From the NCBI GenBank assembly GCA_032622095.1, contig CP136061.1:258014077-258078076 (forward strand): a stretch of DNA of 64,000 nucleotides, given 5' to 3'. The notes under the pieces were generated by a model, which was given only the letters and a program-made list of their open reading frames with translations, was not told where the DNA came from and did no database searches. This DNA comes from Siphonodentalium dalli (lineage: Eukaryota > Mollusca > Scaphopoda > Gadilida > Siphonodentaliidae). How positions within the stretch are numbered: the stretch's first letter is position 1; each line of letters opens with the position of its first letter. Shown one piece after another: positions 38,980-49,020 of the stretch. The position numbers and the translations under genes are program-made.

Positions 38980-39586
38980 TTGTCAACAGTTAATCACATC
39001 TCTGTCACCACCTCACAACATCAACGACTTCTTTGATAACTCAATAAAGACATAACTATTTAACGATAATACTCGCAGCAAACTCCCCAGAAATAGCAAC
39101 AGACGTGATCCCCCACGCAACAAGCTTAGAACACACAGAACGTTCAAAACATTCACTTGTTTGGAGGAATATCTTGACATCATTTCCACCCCCAAACAAC
39201 GAGAATCCCTCACGAAATTCAGAATTAGTTGTCACACACTGGGCATTGAGTGCGGACGCTATTTCGATTTCGATGAAGCAGACCGCAAATGTCAAACCTG
39301 CAACCAAATTGATAATGAGGAGCACTTTCTCCTCCATTGTACCTCACTGTCCGACGAGCGCGCCATATTTCACGAGAAACTAATACCTGATCTCCTAACC
39401 ACCCCTAACGAGAGGTTATTCAATAAAATATTAACAAGCACAGACCCAACAACTCTACAGTTACTGGCATATTTCGTCCACTGTGGACTGAAAAAGAAAG
39501 GTGTTTGGCGATCAAGTGACGAACTGGTTAATCGAGTACAACAAAAAAGAAACACTGCCCTATCAGTCAAATGTACATTAACATAG
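38980..39586 (+). pseudogene. LINE relic 3: reverse transcriptase C-terminal part
   Basis: This is the C-terminal end of a non-LTR retrotransposon ORF2. The open part (39161-39586) reads EEYLDIISTPKQRE, then KFRISCHTLGIECGRYFDF, then the zinc knuckle CQTCNQIDNEEHFLLHC (Cys-x2-Cys...His-x4-Cys), then PNERLFNKILTSTD, and ends at a stop after SVKCTLT. The same frame extends left through NKLRTHRTFKTFTCL and further to about 38990 (PPHNINDFFDNSIKT) with a stop near 39051. The RT palm and endonuclease are absent. LINE relic 1 matches it in order (KLRISNHTLEIETGR against KFRISCHTLGIECGR), so both are probably one family. Confidence 0.8.
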
Positions 39587-39676
39587 AATAACATTAGTAT
39601 GTATGTGTTGCTACTTATTTTGTTGCATGCATATTCGATGTTCTTGTCCTGTTATTCTATGTTAATGTACATTTGA
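39567..39676. repeat. perfect 27-bp inverted repeat at the LINE 3' end
   Basis: The bases 39567-39593 (TCAAATGTACATTAACATAG then AATAACA) are the exact reverse complement of 39650-39676, leaving a 56-base loop. The left arm overlaps the last codons and stop of LINE relic 3. A 27-base perfect dyad is far beyond chance, and its place suggests a 3' UTR hairpin or a small inverted duplication. Confidence 0.92.
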
Positions 39677-39724
39677 CCATACATGGTGTAACGTACTAGT
39701 AAACTTGATTGATAGAGTGATCTA

Positions 39725-39765
39725 AATTGCGTAAACAACACTTGGAAGCTCGGGCGATCCATGTC
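39725..39765 (+). repeat. GTTTGGGTCCC repeat family, tail fragment
   Basis: Only the last phrase of the family is present: AACACTTGGAAGCTCG, then GATCCATGTCCGTTTA. Compare AAGTTGGAACCTGGAATGAT then CCATGTCCGTTTAAGG at 41403-41437. Confidence 0.5.
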
Positions 39766-39984
39766 CGTTTATACATGTATATATATTCACCAGCGAATAT
39801 GGAACAATTAATATTGTATATCTTTGGAAGTGTTTTCGTCTCCCATTTGTATACAACGTCATATGGGCAAATCTTGTAATCTGATGGTATATCGGGTTTA
39901 TAGCAGACAATGTCAATTGAATTTTAATGGTCAATGACTGAGCACTGGCACTAACGTGGTAAACGAGGCTTTGGTGCGTTGATC

Positions 39985-40290
39985 TATTCAAAGGCTCAAT
40001 TAAAGACATATTATGTACTTGTTCGGGTGTGTTAAATTGATAAGTTAGTATGCAGGCGCTATGCCAACTAATGGAATATTACATTCTACTAACATCGCTA
40101 AAAATTTGAACCAAATTGGCCGTAGCACTCCATAGAACACATCGTCATAACTACGCTCAATTGTAAATATTTACTACTCGATTCGGGACGAATCTATAGG
40201 CGATAAACTAACGAAAACAATTTCGCCATCGAGAGTCACTGCATTTAATTAATATATAAGAATGACGGTGTGTGCTGTGACGTTTGCTAC
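39985..40290 (-). repeat. dispersed repeat, inverted partner of 63.1-63.4 kb
   Basis: On the minus strand this segment matches 63095-63395 almost throughout. Shared phrases include CACACACCGTCA, CTTATATATT, TCGATGGCGAAAT, GTTAGTTTATCGCC, TTTACAATT and CGATGTTA. Small gaps and substitutions separate them, so it is an old or diverged repeat. No inverted ends or coding content was seen. Confidence 0.75.
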
Positions 40291-41106
40291 ACTATTTGTA
40301 AAAACAAATACTACATTGAACAGATTATTCTCCATTTCTATGTTATCACCATACCGGAGTGTTTTACATCATCTGTGCATATGACTTGCTTGAAACGATT
40401 AACATTTGGAGTTTTTTTGTGTGTATTTCTTGACCACCATATGATGCATTCTTCCTAAATGTTATATGTACCAAAATGTTATATGTACCAAGCCTCTACC
40501 AATTACTGGCCAATTGTTTTGAACATTAGTACATATATTTACCACTATGGTAACTTATACACATGCAAATGCGAGCTTTGTTGGATTTTGTTCAGTAAAG
40601 CTATCCTCATTGTTCAACTTAGATATAATGATCGGCAACATGCATGTACTGAATTGTGTCTAAGTTTGGACTTCTTCGTTTCCAATTGATCTTTAAAACT
40701 TGACACAATATGCTTGCTATATGCCATTGACGGGAGCATGTCCGCATATGAATATGAACTCGGTCTGCATGATTTAATTTGTTTTCGTATAGTGATATGG
40801 CTATCCTTAAATCAACATATCGATTTATATATATACGGTCCGCATTATGACACATGCGCTTGTACTCACGCTGGTATAGTGGTAAAGGTCTTGTTATTAC
40901 ATCAGACCAAATCCCCTAAATACAATTTTAATACATGTAGTCCACCTTTAAATTTGCATTGATGCGAGTACAGGGGGAATTTGTCATAAGATGGGTCGAG
41001 TCTGGCTGTGTTTTTGTTTGCATATTCAATGTTCCCATTGTGCGCGAGTCAAGAAGAGTAATGACTCTCGATGTACAGGTTTGGCAGAACTGGGTTTCGA
41101 GTTAAA
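40291..41106. other. unassigned spacer
   Basis: No gene or long repeat was recognised. There is one small direct repeat (TTATATGTACCAA twice near 40460-40491). Confidence 0.4.
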
Positions 41107-41450
41107 GTCACATGGCCGTTTGTCCCGCACATTAACCTCATGATGTTTGCATTTTAATTGTTCTCGGTATCGAAATAGGTCAATAAACTACTCGAAATAT
41201 TATTCCGCGGGCTGTTCCTGATGCCGTAAACATAAAGAGTGTCTGTTTAACCTATATATGTGGAAACACTTGAACCAGCTCGAGGTATATAGCTGTAGCC
41301 ATGGACATTATTTTCAATAAAAATATGAAGCCGGGATATCAGTATTTTGTGTATTTGTCAACCTGTCTTATATATACATACTTCCAAATTATGTAGACAA
41401 AAGTTGGAACCTGGAATGATCCATGTCCGTTTAAGGCATGCCATCTACGA
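41107..41450 (+). repeat. GTTTGGGTCCC repeat family, copy 5
   Basis: CACATGGCCGTTTGTC, then CGGTATCGAAATAGGTCAAT, then GCGGGCTGTTCCTGATGCCG, then GCTGTAGCCATGGACATTAT, then ATATGAAGCCGGGATATCAG, then GTATTTGTCAACCTGTCTTA, then the tail phrase CCATGTCCGTTTAAGG. The GTGTTTGGGTCCC core itself is lost in this copy. Confidence 0.7.
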
Positions 41451-41734
41451 GTGTGCAAATTGTGAAACAACGCCCAAACGGACTCTAGAAGTCATAACTC
41501 CTGAAATAAAATTTGGACCGGACTGATTTCCGATATCATATGCAATATAGACATATAGTCATAAGTAGAAGCCACACATGGCCACAATTGGTTAACATCG
41601 AAGTTATGAACTGTTGTGCCTATATGTCGCGAAATAGACATGCGGGAAATAATTCAGGAGGTATACCTCCAAATACAATTAGGATAAAATTGGTGTTCGA
41701 CACATTCAAGATATTCGTGTGTATAATATACATG

Positions 41735-42170
41735 AATATATTATATACCAATACTTTCGAATTTTTCCCAGTATCGCAATATGTCGATAAATACTTGCAC
41801 CATACATTTATATATACGGGGAATATGAAGTCACAAAAATACAACTACATGTCAACACGGTCTTTGGGTCCCAAATAGACAACATAAATGACAGTGCACG
41901 ACACGGAACATAAAATAACGTTCTGTGTTAGCCTATGCCATGCAGATATGCATGGTATAAATAAAGAGTGTTTGTTTTCACTTCTGGGCGAAAAAAATGA
42001 AAAATGGGTGTCACATTGGCAAGTATTTTGTTTCAGAGCGTATGAAGCCGGTATATCAACATTTCGTGTTTTATCAATTTATCATATATATATATATATA
42101 TACCTCATTTCAAACTGTGTGGGCAATATTTGGAAGCTTGAATGAGCTATGTCCGTTTGAGGTAACTCCG
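41735..42170 (+). repeat. GTTTGGGTCCC repeat family, copy 6
   Basis: CCCAGTATCGCAATATGTCG, then ACACGGTCTTTGGGTCCCAA, then AAAGAGTGTTTGTTT, then GGCAAGTATTTTGTTTCAGA, then TATGAAGCCGGTATATCAAC, a TA run near 42082-42102, and the tail TTGGAAGCTTGAATGAGC. It is the most complete plus-strand copy (about 435 bp). Confidence 0.75.
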
Positions 42171-42687
42171 TCACACCAAGTGTTATCAATGCATTTGGGA
42201 CAGTAATGTTGGCTGAAATATGTCAAACTGTGCAGCTTGGCAATCCACATTACATAATTATATAGTTAATTTGGGATATGAGAAAGACACTCTCTATACA
42301 TAGATTAGCTGCATGCACGATAACACTTATTGTTTTCTAACCAAAAATAACACAGATTATAACATACCGTTATATATTCTAGGCTGAAAAAAATCAAAGC
42401 ATGTTAAACTTCTTTCGAAAGTCCACATCTGGTCATGCACGACAACCTCTCACTAATGAGTCCATATGCCCAATATAATTATTTTCTGGTCAATGTAGGA
42501 CATACCCATGACGGTTGTAGTGTCAAATCGGACAAGGCAACTTTATTGTAATTAGAACTCGGAAATGTAACATGGGACCAATACTTTAACACATAATACT
42601 GCCTTTTTGTGAAATTTCACCAGCGCCTGTGTACCCGAGTATTATGAACCCCACTTATTTGTAAGAATGTCCGGAATCGGGCGATTA

Positions 42688-43483
42688 CACTCTTATGACT
42701 AATGTGTAGGTTTTCTACACAAAATGCGTAGCCCTGCTACACAATCATTATTCAATTTTGATCTTAAACATATTTGTGTAGTATATGTGTAGTTTCATAT
42801 TCGTACACAAATTGTGTAACAATTTTTACACATAAATGGGTAATTTTTTACACATTTATACACAACTGTGTGTATAAAATCAATACATATCCCTTACACA
42901 TTTTGTGTAGGTTCTTACACACACAGTTCGTAGACAAGAAATGCTAGTTCAGTAGTCCGACCTGTGGGTATAGCAATACAGATATATGCAGATTTATATG
43001 TTAAAACTTTCATGTCGCATAGTGGTATGTAGTATGTTGTTCTGTACTGTGAGTTTTTGCTTTGAATGAACAACCAGGGTCGAGGCGTGATTGCATAATA
43101 TTAGTATTATTACCACAATCATAACAAGAGTCTAAGGGCAGTAATCGCCATGAAAGTTTTAACAAATAAATCCTCATATACTATTAATACCAAACCCACA
43201 AATTGTAATTCTGAACTTACATCCTTGTCTACGATCGCTGTAGATTGTATTCCAAAAAATATACTCAAACAATATGGCCGTCAGGTAGCAGACTATTAAA
43301 CTGGAGGCACCGCAATGCGCATGCTCTACGTTCTTACACAATTGTGTGTAACAAAATATACGCATTATGTGTAGAACGGCACTTGATCAATGTATTTCTA
43401 TATAAAACTACACATTACTATGTGTATTAACCGGGTTTACACATTTGATGTGTAATCGTTTCTACACATTAGTTATAAGAGTG
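42688..43483. mobile_element. 796-bp TA-flanked MITE-like element with 23-bp inverted ends
   Basis: The left end CACTCTTATGACTAATGTG (continuing TAGG) is the reverse complement of the right end (43461-43483), with two mismatches in 23. TA lies at 42686-42687 and again at 43484-43485. Copies B and C of the host unit have a single TA at 44942-44943 and 47026-47027 with the same flanks (GGGCGAT and GTTGTAACT), so they are empty sites. TIR plus TA duplication fits a non-autonomous Tc1/mariner-type element. There is no transposase. The interior is packed with TGTGTA and TACACA words near both ends. The small ORFs inside (43174-43430) resemble nothing. Confidence 0.92.
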
Positions 43484-43485
43484 TA

Positions 43486-43893
43486 GTTGTAACTATACAT
43501 ACTTTATTAAATCGTCAAAAGGGTAAATTGGCGAGCACGAATTAATGTTATGCTTGCTTCATATGCTCAGAAAAAAATCATGTTCATTATTACCGCCATT
43601 TCGCAGTCGTTTTCAACTTATCGCACAAAAATGAAACAAAACGCTCTTTATTATTACCAATCAGGAATAGACTAACACGGAACGCTCTTTTCTGTTCCAT
43701 GCCGTGCATATGGCTGTTGTTTGGGAACCAAATTCCGGGTTAAAATTGTGTTTTGTTTACTTAAATGCGACATGCAGGCACAGGCAATGCCTACAGAAAT
43801 GTAGTTCAAGCATTTATAGACCTATTTCGATACCGGGAAAACTTAAAAAGGGAAACATGTATTTTGAGGTGCAAACCGCCATATGGCTTTAAA
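43486..43893 (-). repeat. GTTTGGGTCCC repeat family, reverse copy 1
   Basis: On the minus strand the order is the same as in the forward copies: AAAGCCATATGGCGGTTTGC, then CCCGGTATCGAAATAGGTCT, then TTTGGTTCCCAAAC, then AAAGAGCGTTTTGTTTC, then a GAGCATATGAAGC phrase. Confidence 0.75.
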
Positions 43894-44459
43894 TTAAAAC
43901 AAAAATTGGAATTAATTTATTTTTCAGGACTGAGCTATGCTCCAGATAACGTTTTTTTTATTCTGGTAAATAACTATATTCCAATGCTCTGACCAACTTA
44001 GAGCACCACATCCAATGGGTTAACTGGAAAATCCAGTTGGGCGTGTGTTGACCAAGAAACACAACCCGTGCGCTGTACGACATTGAACACTCTTGACAAT
44101 GGATGTGCTTTACAAATAAAACGGGAAACTATTGTTACAAGAGATGGAGCTAGATCTCTCCAGATCGAGAAAAGAATCTAACTCTCCCAACATACATAGG
44201 CGCTGTCTTGCTAGATCGAGAAAAGAATCCCAACTCTATCAATAGACGTGGTAACGTGAGCCAATACATAATCTCGTTGCTGATAAGATTGCATAATTCA
44301 ACGATTCGACCATATGCTTAAGTGTGCCCCACCCGACACTGTTGACTGGCACTCCAATAAACACTTATGGTATACAGTGTTTGTGGTTTAGTTGCACATT
44401 AATGAATATTTAAGAGCATGATTAGTGAAAAATTAATTAGGGACCAATTTGACATAGTC

Positions 44460-45914
44460 ATGTTGGCTGAAATAAGTAAAAATGTGCAGCTTGGCAATCC
44501 ACATTACATATTTATATAGTTCATTTGGGATATGAGAAAGACACTCTCTACACATAGATTAGCTGCATGCACGATAACACTTATTGTTTTCGAACCGAAA
44601 ATAACACAGATTATAACATACCGTTATATATTCTAGGCTGAAAAAAATCAAAGCGTGTTAAACTTCTCTCGAAAGTCCACATCTGGCCATGCACGACAGC
44701 CTCTCAATAATTTGTCCATATGCCCAATCTAATTATTTTCTGGTCAATGTAGGACATACCCATGACGGTTGTATAGTGTCAAATCGCACAAGGCAACTTT
44801 ATTGTAATTAGAACTCGGAAATGTAACATGGGACCAATAATTTAACACATAATACTGCCTTTTTGTGACATTTCACCAGCGCCTGTGTACCCGAGTATTA
44901 TGAAACCCACGTATTAGTAAGAATGTCCGGAATCGGGCGATTAGTTGTAACTATACATACTTTATTAAATCGTCAAAAGGGTAAATTGGCGAGCACGAAT
45001 TTCAATTATGCTGGCTTTATATGCGCAGAAAAAAAATCATGTTCATTATCACCGCCATTTCGCAGTCGTTTTCAACTTATCGCACAAAAGTGAAACAAAA
45101 CGCTCTTTATTATTACCAATCAGGAATAGACTAACACGGAACGCTCTTTTCTGTTCCATGCCGTGCATATGGCTGTTGTTTGGGAACCAAATGCCGTGTT
45201 AAAATTGTGTTTTGTTTACTTCAATGCGACATGCAGGCACAGGCAATGCCTACAGCAATGTAGTTCAAGCATTTATAGACCTATTTCGATACCGGGAAAA
45301 CTTAAAAAGGGAAACATGTATTTTGAGGTGCAAACCGCCATATGGCTTTAGATTAAAACAAAAATTGGAATTAATTTTTTTTCTGGATTGAGCTATGCTC
45401 CAGATAACGTTTTTTATTCTGGTAAATAACTATATTCCAATGCTCTGACCAACTTAGATCACCACATCCAATGGGTTAACTGGAAAATCCAGTTGGGCGT
45501 GTGTTGACCAAGAAACACAACCCGTGCGCTGTACGACATTAAACACTCTTGATAATGGATGTGCTTTACAAATAAAACGGGAAATATTGTTACAAGAGAT
45601 GGAGCTAGATCTCTCCAGATCGAGAACAGAATCTAACTCTCCCAACAGATATAGGCGCTGTCTTGCTAGATCGAGAAAAGAATCCCAACTCTATCAACAG
45701 ATGTGGTAACGTGAGCCAATATATAATCTCGTTGCTGATAAGATTGCACAATTCAACGATTCGACCATATGCTTAAGTGTGCCCCATCCGACATTGTTGA
45801 CTGGCACTCCAATAGACACTTATGGTATAGAGTGTCTGTGGTTTAGTTGCACATTAATGAATATTTAAGAGCATGATTAGTGAAAAATTAATTAGTGACC
45901 CATTTGAGATAGTC
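44460..45914. repeat. 1.456-kb tandem unit, copy B (empty for both insertions)
   Basis: It matches copies A and C along its full length and carries neither the MITE (empty TA at 44942-44943) nor the poly-C element (empty site near 44806). Its end has two direct copies of a TAGATC..GAGAA(A/C)AGAATC phrase. The 61-codon frame at 45524-45709 is Arg/Ser-rich by chance repetition of this phrase. Confidence 0.93.
44944..45352 (-). repeat. GTTTGGGTCCC repeat family, reverse copy 2
   Basis: Tandem-unit copy B counterpart of reverse copy 1, with a few substitutions (for example CCGTGTTAAAATT where copy A has CCGGGTTAAAATT). Confidence 0.75.
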
Positions 45915-46257
45915 ATGTTGGCTGAAATAAGTCAAAATGTGCAGCTTGGCAATCCACATATATTATTTATATAGTTCATTTGGGATATGAGAAAGACACT
46001 CTCTACACATAGATTAGCTGCATGCATGATAACACTTACTGTTTGGTAACCGAAAGTAACACAGATTATAACATACTGGTATATATACTAGGCTGGAAAC
46101 AAATCAAAACGTATTAAACTTATTTCGAAAGTCGACATCTGGCCATGCACGACAACCTCTCACCAATGAGCCCATGGACCAATCTAATTATTTTCTTGTC
46201 AATGTAGGACATACCCGTTACGGTTGTATAGTGTCAAATCGGACAAGGCAACTTTAT

Positions 46258-46869
46258 TATAACCCCCCCCCCCCCGCAACGAAGTTATGGGGGTATACTG
46301 GAGTCAGCTCGTCCGTCCGTCCGTCCGTCGTCCGTCCGTCCGTCGTCCGTCCGTCGTCCGTCCGTCCGTGGACACAAATTTGTCCGGAGTTTTTCTCAGT
46401 CGTTTTTTTATCAATTTCCGTGAAACTTGGCACAGACATCAACCACCATGGAAACGTGTGCACGTGCGATTATGACGTTTTTGATGGAGTTATCCCCCCT
46501 TTTTCGACTTAGACATTTTTCGCAACATGTATACTTTTGTCCGAGCTTTTATTCCTACATTTTTAGGTCAATGTTTTTTAATCTTGGCGCTGATATTTAG
46601 TACCATGGGAACCTGTGCACCTGTGATTATGACGTCTGTCCGACATTTTTTGTGTGGAGTTATTCCCCTTTTTCGCAACATGCATAATTTTGTCCAAGCT
46701 TTTATTCCTACATTTTTCCGTCAATATGTTTAAGATTAGGGTTATGGTTGTACACCTGCAATGGGAACTGTTATTTTATTATTTTAACTAAATATTTACT
46801 GACATGTGAAACATCTTAGTATTTTAAAAACAGGTATCCGTGTCCCATTGGGACAGTCACACCTCTAGT
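46258..46869. mobile_element. 0.6-kb poly-C/CCGT insertion, probably non-autonomous element
   Basis: Copies A and B read AACTTTATTGTAATTAGAAC. Copy C reads AACTTTATT, then foreign sequence, then TTGTAATTAAAAC, leaving at most a TT duplication. The insert begins ATAACC followed by 13 C's and GCAACGAAGTTATGGGGG, and has a (CGTC/CCGT)n tract near 46309-46370. It holds two diverged 155-bp direct repeats (CCATGGAAACGTGTGCACG near 46447, CCATGGGAACCTGTGCACC near 46602) and ends CCCATTGGGACAGTCACACC TCTAG. I recall similar sequence as a common bivalve repeat. No coding capacity is evident. Confidence 0.8.
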
Positions 46870-47027
46870 TGTAATTAAAACTCGGAAATGTAACATGGGG
46901 TCAATACCTTAACACATATTGAAAATAATATTGTAATACTGCCTTTTTGGGAAATTTCACCAGCGCCTGTGTACCCGAGTATTATGAAACCCACTTATTA
47001 GGAAGAATGTCCAGAATCGGGCGATTA

Positions 47028-47278
47028 GTTGTAACTATACATACTTTATTAAATCTTCAAAAGGGTAAATTGGCGAGCACGAATTAATGTTATGCTGGCT
47101 TCATATGCTCTTTAAAATATAATGTTCATTATCACCGCCATTTTGCAGCCGTTTTCAACTTATCGCACAAAAGTGAAAAAAACGCGCTTTTTTATTACCA
47201 ATCAGGAATAGACTAGCACGGAACGCTCTTTTGCCGTGCATATGGCTATTGTTTTGGGAAACAAATACCGTGTTAAAA
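47028..47278 (-). repeat. GTTTGGGTCCC repeat family, reverse copy 3 (truncated)
   Basis: Tandem-unit copy C counterpart. It breaks off after the GTTTTGGGAAACAAATACC phrase where the whole unit ends. Confidence 0.65.
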
Positions 47279-48192
47279 CAGGGGGATGGGTCAAAGAAAA
47301 AAATAACGGATACAAGGTGGAAATTTTGTGTTTTTCAGTTTTGGGGACTCACTACACCAGGAGCGTAAGTTTTTTCCACCCAGGTCTGGGACACCCACCC
47401 GGGACCGTACGTTTTTTCCAACCAGGTCTGGGACACCCACCCCCACAATTGATGAACACCTTGTAAATTCTACTAAATAATGTGTTGTTGGCAGGGTAAG
47501 GGTATCTCATTGTGTCTGCACCGGAACTGCATGAGAGAACGCTGATCAAGTACACCCACAACAAATAAACAAACAAAGCACATGCCTGAAAAATATGCCA
47601 ACAAAACCTTTAAAAACTCAAATATTTATGGTTATAAATGTCAAATTACCCACTTTAACAGGATAGATGTGTCCCTTATTAGCAATAGGTTAAAATATGT
47701 GCATGTGTATAAAGTAAAAACACCATCAATTTGATTAAATAAACACAGTTCTAGTCCTCTCCATGTGAGAAATCACTGGTGAGCAATGATGAGCTCCCCT
47801 TAAAATCATTCTAGGCGAGTGGCGAGTATAGCTCTCATACAAAATGTCAAGGCGAGTAGTATCTCACGAAGGCCTGGGAGGGAGTACGGGAGGTGGTCAG
47901 GGGGCCTCCTCGGAACATTTTGAAAATTAGATGCTCCAATCACTGCTCAAATAACGATCTTGTGTCAATAAGAGACAAAAATGCAATGCCACGTTGCTAA
48001 TAGTACACAAGCAAGTAAGTTGGTATATTTGAAATAAAGGTATCTGATATATTACGCACATTTGAAGCATGTGTATTCTGAGTTATCTGTTGTGCAGAAA
48101 TTGTATTGCCGATGTGATCGGAATCGGTTCGATTTTGAATTGATTCCTCGATCTATTTTAGTAAATAGCGAATATAATAAAAAAAAAACCTT
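47279..48192. other. spacer with a short two-copy direct repeat
   Basis: GTTTTTTCCACCCAGGTCTG then GGACACCCACCC occurs at about 47369 and again at 47410 (CCAACCAGGTCTGGGACACC), a period near 41 bp. A C/G-rich patch near 47805-47920 repeats GGCGAGT four times. No gene was recognised. Confidence 0.5.
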
Positions 48193-48339
48193 CGTGTTTT
48201 GAGTGAATACCAGAATTACCCCATTCGTGGTCACAGTGAGATACTGGAATCATCACTCTTGGCCTTTAGCCACTCGTGGTGATTCCAGTATATCACTGTG
48301 ACCACTCATGAGATACTTCCAATATTCACTCAAAACACG
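48193..48339. mobile_element. 147-bp foldback hairpin, possible MITE
   Basis: The two halves are inverted copies of each other. CGTGTTTTGAGTGAATA at the left end matches the reverse complement of the right end, and GTGGTCACAGTGA(G/T)ATACTGG recurs with opposite sense further in. The arms are about 65-70 bases with several mismatches and meet at CTTGGCCTTTAGCC. No clear target duplication is visible at the borders, so mobility is an inference from shape. Confidence 0.75.
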
Positions 48340-48649
48340 CAGGTATCCTCCATTTATAACAAAGTTCATACAAACCTCCCTAAATGGTAGAACCCCGAAG
48401 TATATTGAAATACTTCAACTATTGGTAGAGTGGATAACGTATTTACTACATTAGGAATAACTGGTCAACTCATTATACTTGATATACACATCCCAATTGA
48501 TAAGCTGAGGTCTGTCTGATAATAACGTTAAATTGATTGGTAGTTGCGTGTCAGCATAATATGGTCTTTGACAATGCCGAAGGACCATATGGGTGCCATG
48601 GGTTCTCTCATATGGCGACCTTACCTCATTGACCATGGATAAGTGATGT

Positions 48650-49020
48650 AGTATATGAACATCTGATACAGCAGTGGATAGGCTGACACAGCGACCGGGT
48701 TGTCGACACTGCATGATTGGGTAGCGTGGTGACTGAGATATCTGATACCAGTGGATAGGGCGGCACAGCGGCCGAATCGTCAACACTGTATTTCCTGATT
48801 GGCCTGACATCTGAGACTTCTGATACAGTGGATAGGGCGGCACAGCGGCCGGATCGTCAACACTGTATTTTCCTGAATGGCCTGACCTCTGAGACTTCTG
48901 ATATAGTGGATAGGGCAGCACAGCGGCCGGATCGTCAACACTGTAATACTGAATGGCCTGACATCTGAGACTTCTGATACAGTGGATAGGGCGGCACAGC
49001 GGCCGGTTCGTCAAACACTG
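48650..49020. repeat. 77-bp minisatellite, five copies
   Basis: AGCG(G/A)CCG words fall at 48690, 48767, 48844, 48922 and 48998, spacings 76-78 bp. Each unit contains CTGATACAGTGGATAGGGCG, then GCACAGCGGCCGGATCGTCA. It is much more GC-rich than its surroundings. The minus-strand 190-codon frame over it (48451-49023) repeats VDDPAAVPPYPLYQKSQ and shifts between frames because the period is not a constant multiple of three. I read it as repeat translation and not as a gene. Confidence 0.88.

Larger units (their letters stand above)
38081..39158. repeat. 1078-bp segmental duplication, copy 2
   Basis: Partner of 35425-36502. Its left edge abuts the minus-strand LINE relic 2. On the right it runs without a break into the rest of LINE relic 3, so this copy has the more complete right flank and may be the source. 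Confidence 0.95.
42205..44459. repeat. 1.456-kb tandem unit, copy A
   Basis: Starts at ATGTTGGCTGAAATA. Without the 798 bp added by the inserted MITE and its extra TA, its length is 1457 bp, against 1455 bp for copy B. It contains a minus-strand member of the GTTTGGGTCCC family, and no gene that I can support. Confidence 0.93.
45915..47278. repeat. 1.456-kb tandem unit, copy C (truncated)
   Basis: Follows copy B at the same period (1455 bp). It contains a 0.6-kb insertion and then stops after CCGTGTTAAAA at about 47278, about 750 bp into the non-inserted unit. Its sequence is somewhat more diverged from A and B than they are from each other. Confidence 0.9.

Noticed and set aside
40855-40930. 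tRNA-like phrase (GCTGGTATAGTGGTAAAGGTC)
   Set aside because: It resembles an A box, but no B box, acceptor stem or anticodon arm can be drawn.
45524-45709. Arg/Ser-rich 61-codon frame
   Set aside because: The Arg/Ser content comes from two direct copies of one phrase, and the homologous frame is broken in copy A.
46174-46512. 112-codon frame rich in Arg, Pro, Ser and Val
   Set aside because: It crosses the copy C insertion border and translates the poly-C and CCGT tracts.
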